A DNA stretch of 64,000 nt from Rhizomys pruinosus (taxonomy: Eukaryota; Chordata; Mammalia; Rodentia; Spalacidae), in contig VZQC01010577.1 of the NCBI GenBank assembly GCA_009823505.1, forward strand, positions 2,162,637 through 2,226,636, read 5' to 3'. The translations under genes were made by a program, and so were the position numbers. Below are positions 1 to 11,410 of this stretch, piece by piece. Numbering within the stretch: position 1 is the first letter of the stretch; each line of letters starts with the position of its first letter. A model generated the notes under the pieces. It had not been told where the DNA came from, searched no databases, and saw nothing but the letters and a program-made list of their open reading frames with translations.

Positions 1-120
1 TATCTTGTTTATTCTTTCAAAGAACCAACTTTTGGATTCATTGATTTTTTGTATTGTTTTCTTTGTTTCTATTTCATTGATTTCTGGTTTATATCAGAAA
101 TTTTTATATTTGGTGTGAAC
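1..120 (-). mobile_element. L1 ORF2 fragment, antisense
   Basis: The first 120 bases read as the antisense of the reverse-transcriptase part of L1 ORF2 (the complement of the segment for repaired Asn/Lys-rich residues around a 'caaagaaccaact' motif). No frame is open. It is cut by the window edge, so its true length is unknown. A similar motif occurs in sense orientation near 25230, which supports the call. Confidence 0.5.
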
Positions 121-152
121 ACAGGATTTTTATTTAGAAAGTAAATAACTTT

Positions 153-158
<6 letters not shown>

Positions 159-182
<24 letters not shown>
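159..182. repeat. (TA)n microsatellite
   Basis: A simple run of alternating T and A. Confidence 0.9.
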
Positions 183-186
<4 letters not shown>

Positions 187-984
187 AACCTTAATTTAAT
201 ATATTAACCTACTCACATTAAAGATCACATAAATGTCAAAGTTCTCATAAATTATCCAAAATATGTGTTTCCTCTTATGTGAGAGAAAGTGTGCAAATAT
301 TATATAAATGTTATGACACACACTTTGTTTGAAACAGAGTCTGTTTTTTCCACATTGGATACGCCAGGCTAGCTGGCTCATATTCTGTTGAGTCTACTCT
401 ATTGCCTCCCAGTTCACCACAGGGGCACAGGGAGAACAAATGTATACTACCATCATTATGTGAGTTATAGTGAACTGAATGCAAGCCATTACATTTAGTG
501 ACAATGCAATCTGCCCATTGAGAGACCTCCTTAGCCCAATTTTCAAAACAAATTGATAAAGTTTCCTAAAGTAAAATATACTTGTTTTCCATAATCAATG
601 AAAATAGTTTACTGTTTATTTGTATTAAATAGTCCCTATTTAAAAAAAAAACATCAAATAAAAACCAGCATAGAACTGGGGAAATGGGCAGGAGTCCCCA
701 ACTCTAGCTAAGGAACTATTGGAGGCTCATTATGGCTGGATGAGGGAAGAGTGGTTCTTCTTTAAGGGAGTGAGACTAAATAAGCTGAACAGGTTCCAGG
801 GGATGAACTCACAAGGAGAGACATCTGGGCACACAAACTTGACTCAATAGACATTAATATTTATTACAGAATACATGAAATCCTGTGGGGAAGCTATGGG
901 ATCTACTGATAAGAGAGATCTACATATGATTAAGATGTGTCATATGGACCTCACAAAAATTCAACAAAAATACTCATTGAAAAA
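183..984. other. AT-rich DNA, nothing recognised
   Basis: I see no open frame of note and no recognisable repeat apart from short A/T runs. Confidence 0.5.
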
Positions 985-1165
985 AATAATTATTTTAACT
1001 GTGCATGTGTGCACATGTGTGTGTGCACATATGTATATATATATGGGTCCAATGATAGCCAGAGGCATCAGATCACCCAAGACGTATAGTTACAGGCAAG
1101 CACTGAGTAGGCATGTGAGGAATGGAACTTGGGTGCTCTGCAGAGCAGATTGCACTCTTATCATC
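985..1165 (-). mobile_element. Degenerate B2/B3-type SINE
   Basis: The order 'gtgcatgtgtgcacatg', a middle region with 'ggaacttgggtgctctgcag' and a final 'gcactcttatcatcaag' matches the reverse complement of a tRNA-derived rodent SINE. It is strongly diverged, with no clear target duplication. Confidence 0.4.
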
Positions 1166-2221
1166 AAGAACCATCCCTACCCCGTCATTTCTTATTTTTA
1201 GGCTACCTAACAACAATAATCATAAAGATAAAACTCATATTTTAGGAAAATAGAATTATTCTGATGCTCTATCCTCTTTTTATAAATTCTGATCTTCATT
1301 TTTTATTTCCTTAATTATTAGTGAGTTTTTTAAATTTTTTAAGATGTTCATTATTAATTGTCTCTTTTAAAGATATAAAAATTATAAACTACTTATTATT
1401 CATTAATTGCATCTTCTATATTCAGCAAAGATATATTTAAGCTAATGAAAAGTTAGGCAATTATTATAATGTATCTAGGAAGTCTAACTCTGGACATTGC
1501 TTTTTTTTCCCTTGGGTTGTTCTTCCTTCTTAATTGAATTTTTGCAATTTTCATAAAATATATTTTGATGGTATTTATATCTTCTCCTCTCTCTACAACG
1601 TCTCTCATTATGTAGCAATTCCATTGTAGATGATAACAAAGCATCTCAGAAAGGAAGTGTTCATGTTATAACAACACAGTTGCTTTCAGATAGAAAGAAA
1701 TATAGCAATAACATTGCTCAGCTTCTTTTCAATTGGGGGATTTGTTATAATGTGAATATCTTAATGAGTCCTAGATTTAACTTACCACCTACTTTCAGGC
1801 ATGGTAATTAATCTACATGGGCTGAAGGCATATTTTAAAAAATCCACAGTTCTGAACAAAATTATATAGTTCCTTCTTTGAGGTTTTTTTTAAATGCATG
1901 CAATATCACATCTATATCGATCCTACTGTAAAATCATACACCAAACCATTATGCTGTATGTAGCCAACTTGGTATTCATTGATCAGTTTCATCCTAAATA
2001 TATTTTAAAGGTATATATGTATATATATATAATTTTAAAGGCATAATATTTTAATTTATAATAGTTTAAATTTAATTTTAGTTTATAATAGTTTAAAGAT
2101 ATTACATATATGGTATTTAGATCCCCACACAATTTAATGTACTTTATGTGTATATGTACTCATACATATACATACAGTATTCTATATACATATGTATAAT
2201 AAAGCCTATAGAGTCTGAATT
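1166..2221. other. AT-rich DNA, nothing recognised
   Basis: High A+T with scattered TATATA stretches. Short frames here have no recognisable domain. Confidence 0.5.
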
Positions 2222-2561
2222 AGTTACTTGTCTGTTACTATGATAAAAACAATAACCACAAAACTTATAAAAAGGAAGAGTTTACATGAGCTTATGATAC
2301 CAGAAAGTTACAGTTCACCTTGGTGGCAAAGCATGAGGCAGGAGGCGACTGGAACAGAAGGTGTGAGGCACTCATACCTCCAGCAGGTACAGGACGAGTA
2401 TGGCTGGAAATCAAGTAAAGGTTAAGAATGGTCAAAGCCCACCCACAGTGATGTGCTTCTGCTGCATGGCCCCACCTCCTGAGATCTCCCAAATCACCAC
2501 CAACTGGGGACAAAAATGCCCAAATGCTTGGACCTATGGGGCATTCCCATTCTCATTCAAA
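2222..2561 (-). mobile_element. Old solo MaLR (MT-type) LTR
   Basis: In + orientation it runs from a 'tctgttactatgataaaaac' start, through 'cttataaaaaggaagagttta', to 'caccaactggggacaaaaat' and 'attctcattcaa'. These blocks appear in the same order in the LTRs at 27096, 28917 and 58465 and, inverted, at 31547. The LTR is therefore on the minus strand. It is diverged and no internal sequence or target duplication is evident. Confidence 0.55.
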
Positions 2562-2574
2562 CAAGCTCAGGGTC

Positions 2575-2915
2575 TCACTTGGGTCTCTATTTCAGTGTGG
2601 ATTCATCCACTGGAGCTCCATTAACCTACAGTGATGCAGATCCTTGAGAGACACTGACTCTCCTCTTCCCAGCAGCCATCAGTCGCCAATAGTTCCACAG
2701 GTGGGATTGGAATTTCTTACCCACTTCTCCATGTTCATGCTTGGATTTTGTCAGGTACAAGCTTACTTGGGGTTTGTGCATAGTGTTACCATAGCTGTAA
2801 GTTCATATCAGACCAGCTATCTGAAAAAGTCTATTTTCTTGTTTCGACCACTACCTTTGGCTCTTAAAATCTTTCTTCCCCCTCCTCTACAAGAGATTTG
2901 TGAAGCAGACATTTG
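2575..2915 (-). mobile_element. L1 3' UTR fragment, antisense
   Basis: The stretch around 'ccagcagccatcagtcgcc', the 'catgcttggattttgtcagg' block and 'gtaagttcatat' resembles rodent L1 (Lx-type) 3' UTR in antisense. A related stretch with the adjoining part occurs at 5285-5775. Confidence 0.4.
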
Positions 2916-3398
2916 ATATAGATATCTTATTCAGAGATAAACAATCTGTAGCCTTGTGTTCCCTAGTTAATGGCCAGATGTGAGTTATTAGGTTAATCAA
3001 CATTTGCTACATGAGAAATAATTTCCATGAGAGTTGAGAGATGAACTAATCTATGGATATTGCAGTAAGTCAATTTGAGTCAGTTTCACACTATACTATA
3101 CCTATTTAGCAGAAAACTAGTAGTAGGCTCTCCCTTGTGCACTACGACTTGTCTAGCCTCAGATTTGTAGCCTGATATCAATGTCAACTATGGGCTCCAT
3201 CCTATTTAACAGAACTTAAATCTGCTTAGATTCTGGTTGTTCACTCCCAGACTATTTGTGCCACTGCTACCATTGCACCTGTGAACAGACCTTCCCAGGA
3301 CAGGACAGTTGTTGTAAGTCACAGGATTCCCAGTTTGAATCACTGTACTAGGAATTATAACCAGAAAATATTAAGCCAAAGACTGTTTGTTCTATAGT

Positions 3399-3429
<31 letters not shown>

Positions 3430-3689
3430 ACATATTCAGCAATATGGTCTTACGATTAAGTTCTAGTGTGCAAAGCAAGAGCCAGAGAAATGGCTAGTAG
3501 TGTTTGAGTGTCTATGGGACACCTGTTCTACAGCTTCAAGTGACGCAGCCCATTTCTGCCATAGTTTTATTTTGTTAGTCTCTGGTGTCTCAGTAGATCA
3601 ATGGCCCCATGTTATATGGTAATTTCTTTTAATCATTTTATAGTGCATATGTGTATATTTTAAGAAGCTTCTAGCATGTTAGATTTCCA
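2916..3689. other. No gene recognised; contains (TA)n at 3402-3429
   Basis: Apart from the dinucleotide run this stretch shows no repeat or coding signature I can name. Confidence 0.5.
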
Positions 3690-3840
3690 TATGCCTTTTT
3701 TGGTCTTTTTGACGGAGTCTCCCTGTAGCCCCAGATGGCCTGGATGTATGTAGGCCAGGCTGGCCTTTATCTCACAGATATCTGCTTGGGTTTTCCTCCT
3801 GGGGTTTTGGACTCAAGACATGCACTAAAATGGCCAGCTG
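3690..3840 (-). mobile_element. Diverged B1 SINE
   Basis: 'gagtctccctgtagcccc', 'ggccaggctggcctttatctc' and the final 'gactcaagacatgcac' are B1 blocks in reverse-complement order. The 58-codon frame across it is an artefact. Confidence 0.5.
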
Positions 3841-4004
3841 TCCATACGGCTTTTTCTAATGTCTTTAATGTTTTGTGTCCCTCCCTGTACTCTCTCCAGT
3901 GCCCTGCTTTCCCATTCCCCACCCCATTGAATCTGTCCTATTTGTTATTCCCCTTTCCTGACTTTTGACTCTGCATTAAATTAGTTAGAAATAATTTTCT
4001 TATT

Positions 4005-4205
4005 TCCTTTACTATATATGTATGAGTGTGTTGCTGGAATGTATGTAAGTGCACCCATGACATGCAATGCCCTTGGAAGTCAGAAGAGGAAGATGCATAC
4101 CTTGAAACTGGAATTACAAAAGACAAGCTGCCATGTGGCTGCAGGAAATAAAACTTGGGTACTCTGCAAGAGCAGTCAGTAGTTTTAACAGTGAGCCATG
4201 TCTCT
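4005..4205 (-). mobile_element. B2/B3-type SINE, old
   Basis: Contains 'tgtatgagtgtgttgctg', 'gtgcacccatgacatgcaatg', 'gtcagaagaggaagatg', 'tgccatgtggctgcagg' and 'agtgagccatgtctct', the reverse complement of the tRNA-derived SINE. It lacks the internal 17-bp duplication seen in younger copies. Confidence 0.6.
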
Positions 4206-4374
4206 AGTTCACTAGATGTTATTTTCTAATTGCCTGCCTACATACATAGTTTTTAAAATTTTGCTAATTACTTCCACAAATGCCTGCTCTTGCTAAACTC
4301 ATCGGAAAAGTGAATTTTTCTTTGTTCTTCTTTACTCATTTCCTCCTTACCAGAACTTTGTATTTATAGATTTT

Positions 4375-4562
4375 ATTTTAATTTATGTTTATGCTTTTGT
4401 CTGTATGCATCCCATTGCACCCATGTATGCAATGTCTCTGGATTACAGAAGAGGGTATCAAATCTCTGGAACTTGAATTGGTTCTTAGCTGACATGTAGG
4501 CTCTGGATCTAGACCCAGGTCCTTTGTAAGAACATCCAGGCCTCTTAACCTCTCCAGCCTCT
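4375..4562 (-). mobile_element. B2/B3-type SINE, old
   Basis: Same block order as the previous copy: 'cccattgcacccatgtatgc', 'cagaagagggtatcaaat', 'ctgacatgtaggctctgg', 'cttaacctctccagcc'. Well diverged. Confidence 0.55.
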
Positions 4563-4640
4563 CATTGATTTTATTTATTCACTCTTTTGTTTTTGAAGTA
4601 AAGCTTGAGTTTATTATAAGAGATTTTAATACCAATTTTA

Positions 4641-4911
4641 TTTATTTATTTTTTTTTAAACTTTTTTTTTTTTTTTTTTTTTTTTTATTTCCGTATGTGT
4701 ATGAATGTACTGTCTGCATGCAGGTCCATGCACCCGTGTCGTGCAATGCCGTGGAGGTCAGAAGAGGGTCTTGGATTCCCCTGGAACTGGAGCTCTCCTG
4801 GAACTGGAGTTTCAGACGGCTTTCGGCCGCCATGTGGGTGCCGGGGATCGAACCCGGGTCCTCTGCAAGAGTGGTCGGCGCTCTTAACTGCTAGGCCATC
4901 TCTCCAGCCCC
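4641..4911 (-). mobile_element. Young B2/B3-type SINE carrying the 17-bp internal duplication
   Basis: Reads in reverse from a T-rich tail (4641-4687) to 'catctctccagcccc'. It is flanked by a perfect 15-bp target duplication (TTAATACCAATTTTA at 4626-4640 and 4912-4926). On its own strand the unit 'actccagttccagg' occurs twice, 17 bases apart (within about 4774-4818). Frames of 60-109 codons over this stretch are SINE translations, not genes. Confidence 0.9.
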
Positions 4912-4926
4912 TTAATACCAATTTTA

Positions 4927-5284
4927 ACCAGAATGTAAGAATGTAAGACACACCACTGAGAGTATGGCTGTGGCTGTTTTAACCCTGTATCAAGCCATGA
5001 CTAAGTAACAAGGTTTGTATGACTTTACATTTACATTTCTTAAATCATAATTCACATTCATACATAGCACAACTTTAAATTTTTGTATATCTGAGTTATT
5101 CCTTTTATTAATTCAACATGTGTACAGTGTATACAGTATAGTTACCTGCTCAAGTCAGGAATTATTATCCATTATATTTCTGATTCATTTCTGATTAAGA
5201 TTTTAAAAATTCTAAAAGAATAAGTTTAATTATTCTTTGTAATTTTGACTTGTTTAGTTATCTATTTTTTTCTTTTGTCTTTAT
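4927..5284. other. AT-rich DNA, nothing recognised
   Basis: No coding or repeat signature seen. Confidence 0.45.
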
Positions 5285-5775
5285 TTCTGAGAATTTAATA
5301 CATACAATCAATGAAATATGATGATGCCTATCACTTTTTTTCCTCCAACCCTCCCCATATACTCCTTAACATCCCTCCTCTTAACTCCTGTTCACTTACT
5401 TACTTATTCCTTTGATAGCACACTAAGTCCAGTTGAATACCCATATGTTTCTGGGTGTGTGGTCATCCACCAGAGCATGCAAAACCTATCAGTGGCCACA
5501 TCCTTAACCAAAATGATGTTTCCTCCCCCTAGTATTATTAATTACTGATAGCTCTTCAGTAAGTTATGGGGCCTAAATATCATCTAACTCGTCTTTGCTG
5601 TGATATTGGGTGGCTTGCTCTTGTGCAAGTACCCACAGCTGCTTGAGCTCATGAGCGCAATGCCAAGTCATGACCAGGAGACAGCATTTCACAGTACTCC
5701 TCTCCATCGTTCTTTCTGCTTCTTCCTTCACAATGTTCACTGAGCCTTGGTGTGTGTGAGGTGATACATGTGTCT
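5285..5775 (-). mobile_element. L1 3' UTR, antisense
   Basis: The order 'tttatttctgagaatttaa', 'ctccaaccctccccatat', 'ttctgggtgtgtggtcatcc', 'gtggccacatccttaacc' and then 'cttgctcttgtgcaagta' with 'gagctcatgagcgcaatg' matches the rodent L1 3' UTR read from its tail inward. It is broken off where ERV copy A begins. Confidence 0.6.
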
Positions 5776-5894
5776 TATTTAGGCCAGAGTTTTGACCCAG
5801 CTCCCAGGGTCTCTGTCTTAACTCTGCACCTCTCACCCCCTTTCCTTCACTCGTACCCCCTGAAATTCCCCAGCAGACCTGGGAATTGTGTACA
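5776..5894 (+). repeat. Partial 5' LTR (R/U5 side) of ERV copy A
   Basis: Shares 'agctcccagggtctctgt', 'cacctctcacccccttt' and 'gaaattccccagcag' with the LTRs of copy B in the same order, and ends in TACA two bases before the primer-binding site. Its U3 side is replaced by L1 sequence. Confidence 0.7.
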
Positions 5895-5896
5895 TC

Positions 5897-5911
5897 TGGC
5901 GCCCAACGTGG
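5897..5911 (+). other. Retroviral primer-binding site, tRNA-Lys type
   Basis: TGGCGCCCAACGTGG lies two bases after the LTR terminus. From general knowledge this is the complement of the 3' end of tRNA-Lys(1,2), the usual primer of many betaretrovirus-like (class II) elements. In copy B the same site reads TGGTGCCCAACATG (51338-51351, minus). Confidence 0.8.
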
Positions 5912-7165
5912 TTTTTCAACAACCCCCCCCCCCCCCCCCATGCTGGTGAGGATCCCCCTTCCTTGATTGGTGAATAGGTCCCCTTCTGTGTTCTTTATTT
6001 TTTGGCCATGCGTTAGGGTGAGCTCCTGGACCCCACTCCACCATAGAGACCCCTCTCCTCCCTTACCATTTCCTGCCCTTGTGGATAATATTTCTCCCCA
6101 CTTTCAGGAACCATGGACCCCAAAGTCTCTTCTCCAGACCCATGGCCTTAAAATGAAATCCCAGGACTTGAATTCATTTGGGAGGATGCCTTTTGAATTG
6201 CCCCTCCTCGCCATAATTGCAAGCCTTAAGGCCACCTCGGCAGAGGATGTTCTGTGTTAGCATAACTCAGTCTGCCACAAGAACAACGAGGAGAAGTTGG
6301 TCCTGCCCTGTGTCCCTGACTTTCACCAGGATGAGAAAGGTTCTCCCCAATCCCCACACCCCCAAATTCCCTTCAGCTGCCCCTGCTAGAGGTAGTCATT
6401 GGCCCCTCCCACCAATATACCCTTGGAGGGGGGCCCAGGAAGCTCTCTCCAATCGGAGGGACTAGAGATATCTCTTTTGGCTGGCTATGACTTTTGGATA
6501 AGAAAGAGCTCAATTCCTTTTTTTTTTTTTCCTTTTTACTTTCATTTTGGTTTTGTTTAAACTCAAGTGTCTGGTCTGGGGCACTGAGTTAGGAGAAAAT
6601 GGATGAAGTATTGCTCCCTGAGCATGGAGATGGGGGACACCCTAACTCTCCACTGGTAAAGTGCGAATATGGGGTTCACCTCAGTGATTTGGAATCTGGT
6701 CAAGGAGGTTTGGATTTTTGGTTCCAGGACCAACAGGGTGTTGGCTCCATGCCTGCAGTGCTTCCTATCTGACTATATCTTGTGTTTATAACTGTTCTTC
6801 CAGGTGTCTAAGTGTGAGTCTAAGTTTTTATGTGTGGTTGTAAATCAGTAATTATTATTGTCTCATGTTGGTTCTGTCAAACAAAGTGGCCACTTCAATT
6901 TTCAATCCTTTAAATTACACAGAATCATTCATTTTGGCATGCCAGACTAGATACACATGTGCAAATTTTAAAAATTGATATTTAAAAATGCATTTAAAGG
7001 CCTAAAATTTGCTTTGTGTCTGCTTTCAAAAGGGATTGTGTGAGGTAACTTGCTTGCTTTGGAATTATCTGCTTTTTCTTGAGACCTCTGCAGGCCAGGT
7101 TCTCTGGATGGATGTATCCCTGATTTAACTTTAACTAGCCTTCTGGACTGGGAATGAATTCTTGG

Positions 7166-7245
7166 ACCAGGTGTGGTGCCCCACACCTTTAATCCCAGTC
7201 CTTGGGAGGCTGAGGCAGGCAGTTCTTTGTGAGTTCAAGTTCAGC
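7166..7245 (+). mobile_element. B1-derived fragment embedded in ERV A (shared with B)
   Basis: 'ccaggtgtggtgccccacac' followed by 'ctttaatcccag' and 'gaggctgaggcagg' is the left part of B1. The same fragment with the same flanks occurs inverted in copy B at about 47845-47915, so it belonged to the ERV before the copies separated. Confidence 0.75.
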
Positions 7246-7751
7246 CCATCTGGTCTGCTTTGGTGAGTTTCCTCCACCCAGCTCCTATCTCAAAGGGCCA
7301 AAGATAATCTGCCTAAAATTTGGGTCAGCAGTTAGGAGTCTTGGTCTGGCTTGGGAGGAGGTCTTTAGATCTTGGGGAATTCCTGAGCTCTCTGAAGTGC
7401 CCAAGTGGCAAATTTTCCAGCTCTGCTAAAGACCAGTCTTGGGGTCTGACACCTGGAGCAGTGGTGTGCTGCATGGCTTCTGGGAGTGCATTATAGGCTC
7501 TTGCCTCCAAGGGGTGAGGGAAAGCAGTCTGGAACAGTTTTTGGGCTCTGTTATGTTTCTGCAAGAATTTTTGAACCTGTTTTCCTCCCTCCCTTCTTCC
7601 TCATAGGAAAAGGGACCTGTCTGGGTCTGTGCTTTCCTTGCTGATCTCGAGGGCAGGCTGTGTGTTTGTGTTGAGGAAGAGTTGGTCTCAGAGAACTGGG
7701 TGAATCAAATTCATGAAAACTGTACTTCTTTCCATGCTTTTCATCTCCTAG

Positions 7752-7882
7752 CTAGGTGTGGTGACACACACCTTTAATCCTAGTGCTTGGGAGGCAGAGG
7801 CAGACAGATCCTTGTGAGTTAAAAGCCAGCCTGATCTCCATGACAGCCAGAGCTACAGGGAGACCCTGTCTCAAAAAAGAAA
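7752..7882 (+). mobile_element. B1 embedded in ERV A (shared with B)
   Basis: A nearly complete B1 from 'agctaggtgtggtgac' to 'gaccctgtctcaaaaaag'. Its counterpart lies inverted at 47178-47308 in copy B, at the equivalent place. Confidence 0.85.
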
Positions 7883-8401
7883 AAAAAATATTGTGATCAC
7901 TTTAAGATGCTAGAGCAGCCCTCTTGCCCATGGCTCCTGATGTTTTGAATATGTGTGTCTGAGTCTTTTTAAACTATAGAACGTCAGTTCAGCTTATGGA
8001 TAAGAATCTATTTGGAGGGTGTAAGTGCCTTAAGCACTCATATTTAGTAAAATCATATTCTGCCACACCTAATCAGAAATATAAATATTTTAGTGACATA
8101 ACAGGTACTCTAAACAACAACAACAACAACAAAAAATCTTTCCAAAGTCTCTTCCAGTACTCAGGAGACAAAGGCATGTGGATATCTTGGTCTGGTTTGG
8201 GTGGAGAACTGATACCAGAATGGCTTGGGCCAGCCCTGTTTCTTGCCTCCAGCGTGGGAGAGCTACCCCTCCTGAAGTAGATAATGGGCTTTATTGTGTT
8301 TTTTATCTGTTCCCCTCTCCCCCTTCCTCCTCATTGGAAGCAAATTTACCTCCCTGGTTTTTAACTGGTCTCCTGCTGGTCTGGCCACCTGGAAGTTCCC
8401 C

Positions 8402-8462
8402 AGCCAGGTGTGGTGGGCTACACCTTTAATTGTAGCATGCCTTTGATCCTAGCACAGCCAAG
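8402..8462 (+). mobile_element. Third B1-like fragment embedded in ERV A (shared with B)
   Basis: 'agccaggtgtggtgggctac', then 'acctttaattgtagc' and 'tttgatcctagcac' is a degenerate B1 start. The equivalent in copy B lies at about 46065-46125, inverted. Confidence 0.6.
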
Positions 8463-8646
8463 GTCTTTAGGTGTAGAGATCATTACTGTAGAATTTCTGA
8501 ATCAGAAACAAATAACTGACCCAATTTAATCCTAAATTAAAAATAGAAAAATTTTCCTCACAGCTAGACGACCTCAGTGCTGTATAAATTGTGAAGATTA
8601 AAGTGCTGTTATGTTGACTGGTATAAACCTAAGTGTCATATTTTAC

Positions 8647-9456
8647 TCTGATTTAAGTTTTCATCTCTAGAGTTTTCATGAAGGTGCTGATGGAGCTGTT
8701 TACAAGTAAACTGTCATGTGAGCTAAAACTGTTAAACATTCCCTTTTTATTATTCTTAGAAGATTCACTGGTTTCTTTTCATAAGCAAAAAGTACATCTT
8801 CTTAAAAGTGCACTTTGCAGACATTTTACTCTTTTCCATCGAGTTTGAGTGAGGAGTTGCTACCTTGTAGCCAATCAGTATTAACATCTAGCTGGTTCAC
8901 CAGAAGAACAGAGGATGACCATGGGGCTCACCATGTGGATGCTGGTCACACTGACTGATGGAAAAGGTATTTTTTGTGGCATTGATGTGGCAACCTCAGA
9001 GACATGTAAAGACTGAATTAAATTTTAAGCTAATGTGAAATTTTGGCAAAGAACGTTTTAATAAACAAATGCCTTAAAAGTATTTATAATGTTCTTCCAT
9101 ATTCCACAATGTAAAATGTAACATGACAGATTTTATGTGTCTGACATTGTGTCTGGGAAGGAAGGGCAGACTTTAGGCCCTTCACAGTCTGCCGTTGTGG
9201 ACAGGGCCTGACAGGGCTACTTGAATCCTCATAGCCATAGTCGTTGGCCCAGAAGGAAAGTTTTAAAAAGTTGCTGTGTGAAGCAGTTTGTCATTTACCA
9301 TTGGCATCCTTGCCATAAAGCAAGTTGCATGGTTGCCTGGGTGGATATAGAGGGTGCTTAGTCCTGAGATGTTTGAAACTAAGAGCTCAATTTTTATTGA
9401 GCATTTCTGTGATTTTTCAAACTATTGTATTTGAGATAACTGTCCTATCTAGTTAT
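8647..9456. other. Segment present in ERV A but absent from ERV B
   Basis: The sequence on either side ('gtcatattttac' on the left, 'atggaaaataaatgttaatt' on the right) is contiguous in copy B around 45865-45885, so about 0.8 kb is an insertion in A or a deletion in B. It has no long frame. It contains short frames such as one beginning 'MTMGLTMWMLVTLTDG' near 8916, which I cannot assign. No clear target duplication was found at its ends. Confidence 0.55.
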
Positions 9457-9949
9457 ATGGAAAATAAATGTTAATTACTTAGTAAGTCTGTACAATTAAG
9501 GGATAATCTGTTTATGAATGTTATGCCTCACAGTATCAAAAAAGGATATAAAAATGAAAATATGTTAAAAGGATATTTTTAGTAAGGATTTATGTGAAGA
9601 TGATGAAAAAAGTATATGCAAGTGATAAATATCTGAGGAGGTTTGTTGTGACAGGTAAAAAGGACACCATATAAATAAGCTTAAATTTGTAAGGTTCAGG
9701 CAACTAGTTCAAGAATAGAAATGTATATCTAGTCAAGGTTTGTTTAAGAGTGTTCAGTTTTTGCCACCTTTATATGCATATCACATGACGCTTCAAGGTT
9801 TTGTAAAATGATAAGACACTTGTATTAAGTTAAATTGGTATAAACACTCAAGTTAGTTTACTAGTGGCTTGAATAGGATTGTGAATATACAGAGTTGTTA
9901 ATTCGCAGTCCTCTCCTTGCTTGAACCTGACTCCCTGTTAAAGGTTTGG

Positions 9950-10255
9950 ATTCAATGGGCACAGGCAAATGGTGGGCTACCTATGTCTACTGAAAAATGT
10001 ACTTTATGTTTCTTGCAAGAGTTGCTTTTGAAATTTGCCTTGACCTAACCAGATAACTTGGCTCAGAAAGCTAGATTCTGTCTTCCTGAATCAACTGTAT
10101 GCAGTCCAAAAGAAGACAGTTTGGATGGACTTGGTAATCCTTATCAGCTTATTTCCTGTCTTCTGGTATGTGTCACAACTCCTGTCTTTCTGGGAAAACT
10201 ATAAATCAGGATAAAGAGTCTGAAAAAGAAAAGGATTGTTCCCATTTGTAGTAAT
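9950..10255 (+). other. ERV internal block shared with 41130-41340 and 45000-45180
   Basis: The block with 'acagtttggatggacttgg', 'cacaactcctgtctttctg' and 'gataaagagtctgaaaaag' recurs inverted in copy B and, diverged, in + orientation just ahead of the env-like region at 41345. It links these ERV pieces as one family. No open frame is seen. Confidence 0.6.
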
Positions 10256-11410
10256 TGTAGTGAGCAGTTTTACATTTAAAATAAGCCTGAAATTTTTTAA
10301 TTCGATCTTGTGAGTTATGCCTGCTTAATGCATGGTGTTAAGTCCCTCCTCCAGTCAGTATTACACAAGGCTGCTTGCACTTTTGTCCAAGCCTTATCTA
10401 GAATATTATACAGTAATTAAATGTGTTAGGCTGATGTAACTTTGCCTTTCTATATGGATAACCACCATACATAATGCCCATACAAATTTGGCCAAAAACA
10501 AAAGTTGGTTAATCTGGGCTAACTGTATGGACCAAAAGGAAAGTATAACCAGAAGATAAGTAATCATTTTATTTTCTTTAAGGTCTAAGAGATCGTGCCT
10601 CCAAACACTAGATTCTAAGTCATTTAAAGTCATATGAGATATGTTGTACCAAATAATAAAGTTTCTTCTTTCTATTTAAGCAACTACCTAAGGGAAAACT
10701 CACACTGTGACTATTGAAATTTCCTGGAGAGCAGATGCTGAGTCCAGACATCATGAACAAATGAACAAAAGAAGAAGCCCTATAAAGGATGCTTCAGAAC
10801 CCCTGGTTTAAAAATTCTAACGGACTTTTAAGCTTTTTTTTTTTTTTTTAATTCACCCTGTTCCTCTCTTGGATCCCTACTTAGAAAATGTACCTGGCTG
10901 CTCTTGCCTTCACAGGCACTAGTCAAAGATTTGTCCTCTCTGTGCCTATACTTTTGGGGTCTTTTAGATAGATCCACTGAGCAGGGTTACCCCAGTCACC
11001 ACCTCCTATGCCCCTTTTCAGTGTAGAAGAAGTCAGAGTAGTTGGCACCCCTATTCCCCTCTTGACAATGGCGTAACCTCCTCAGAGGGTAATGCGATAA
11101 AAGTTGGAGCTAAAAATTGGCTAGGCAGTTTAGGGTCAAGACCTCCCAAAGAGCCAGTTTCTTTCTCAGCTGAGAGCTGAGGACTTCCTGCATCTGCCAG
11201 TGGACTTCTGGTTGCTCTGACTCGTGGCTCATGCATCCCTAACTCACTTGTCAGATTTATTGACCAGTAGGTAAATTCCATTAAAATCATGGTGCTAAGG
11301 ACCCAGTACAACCCCCCTAGCAGAGATCATTCCACCTTGGAGACTCCAACTGTGGTTCACTCTTGTGAACTTCCTTCAAGGATTTGAAGGCCACATAATG
11401 AGAGGGAGAG

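Noticed and set aside
4565..4951. Overlapping frames of 60-109 codons on both strands
   Set aside because: They coincide with the SINE at 4641-4911; near-identical peptides appear at 12929-13126, 21838-22127 and 61147-61366, each over a SINE of the same family.
5925..5939. C-run as a structured element
   Set aside because: A plain homopolymer after the primer-binding site; prone to sequencing error and without further structure.
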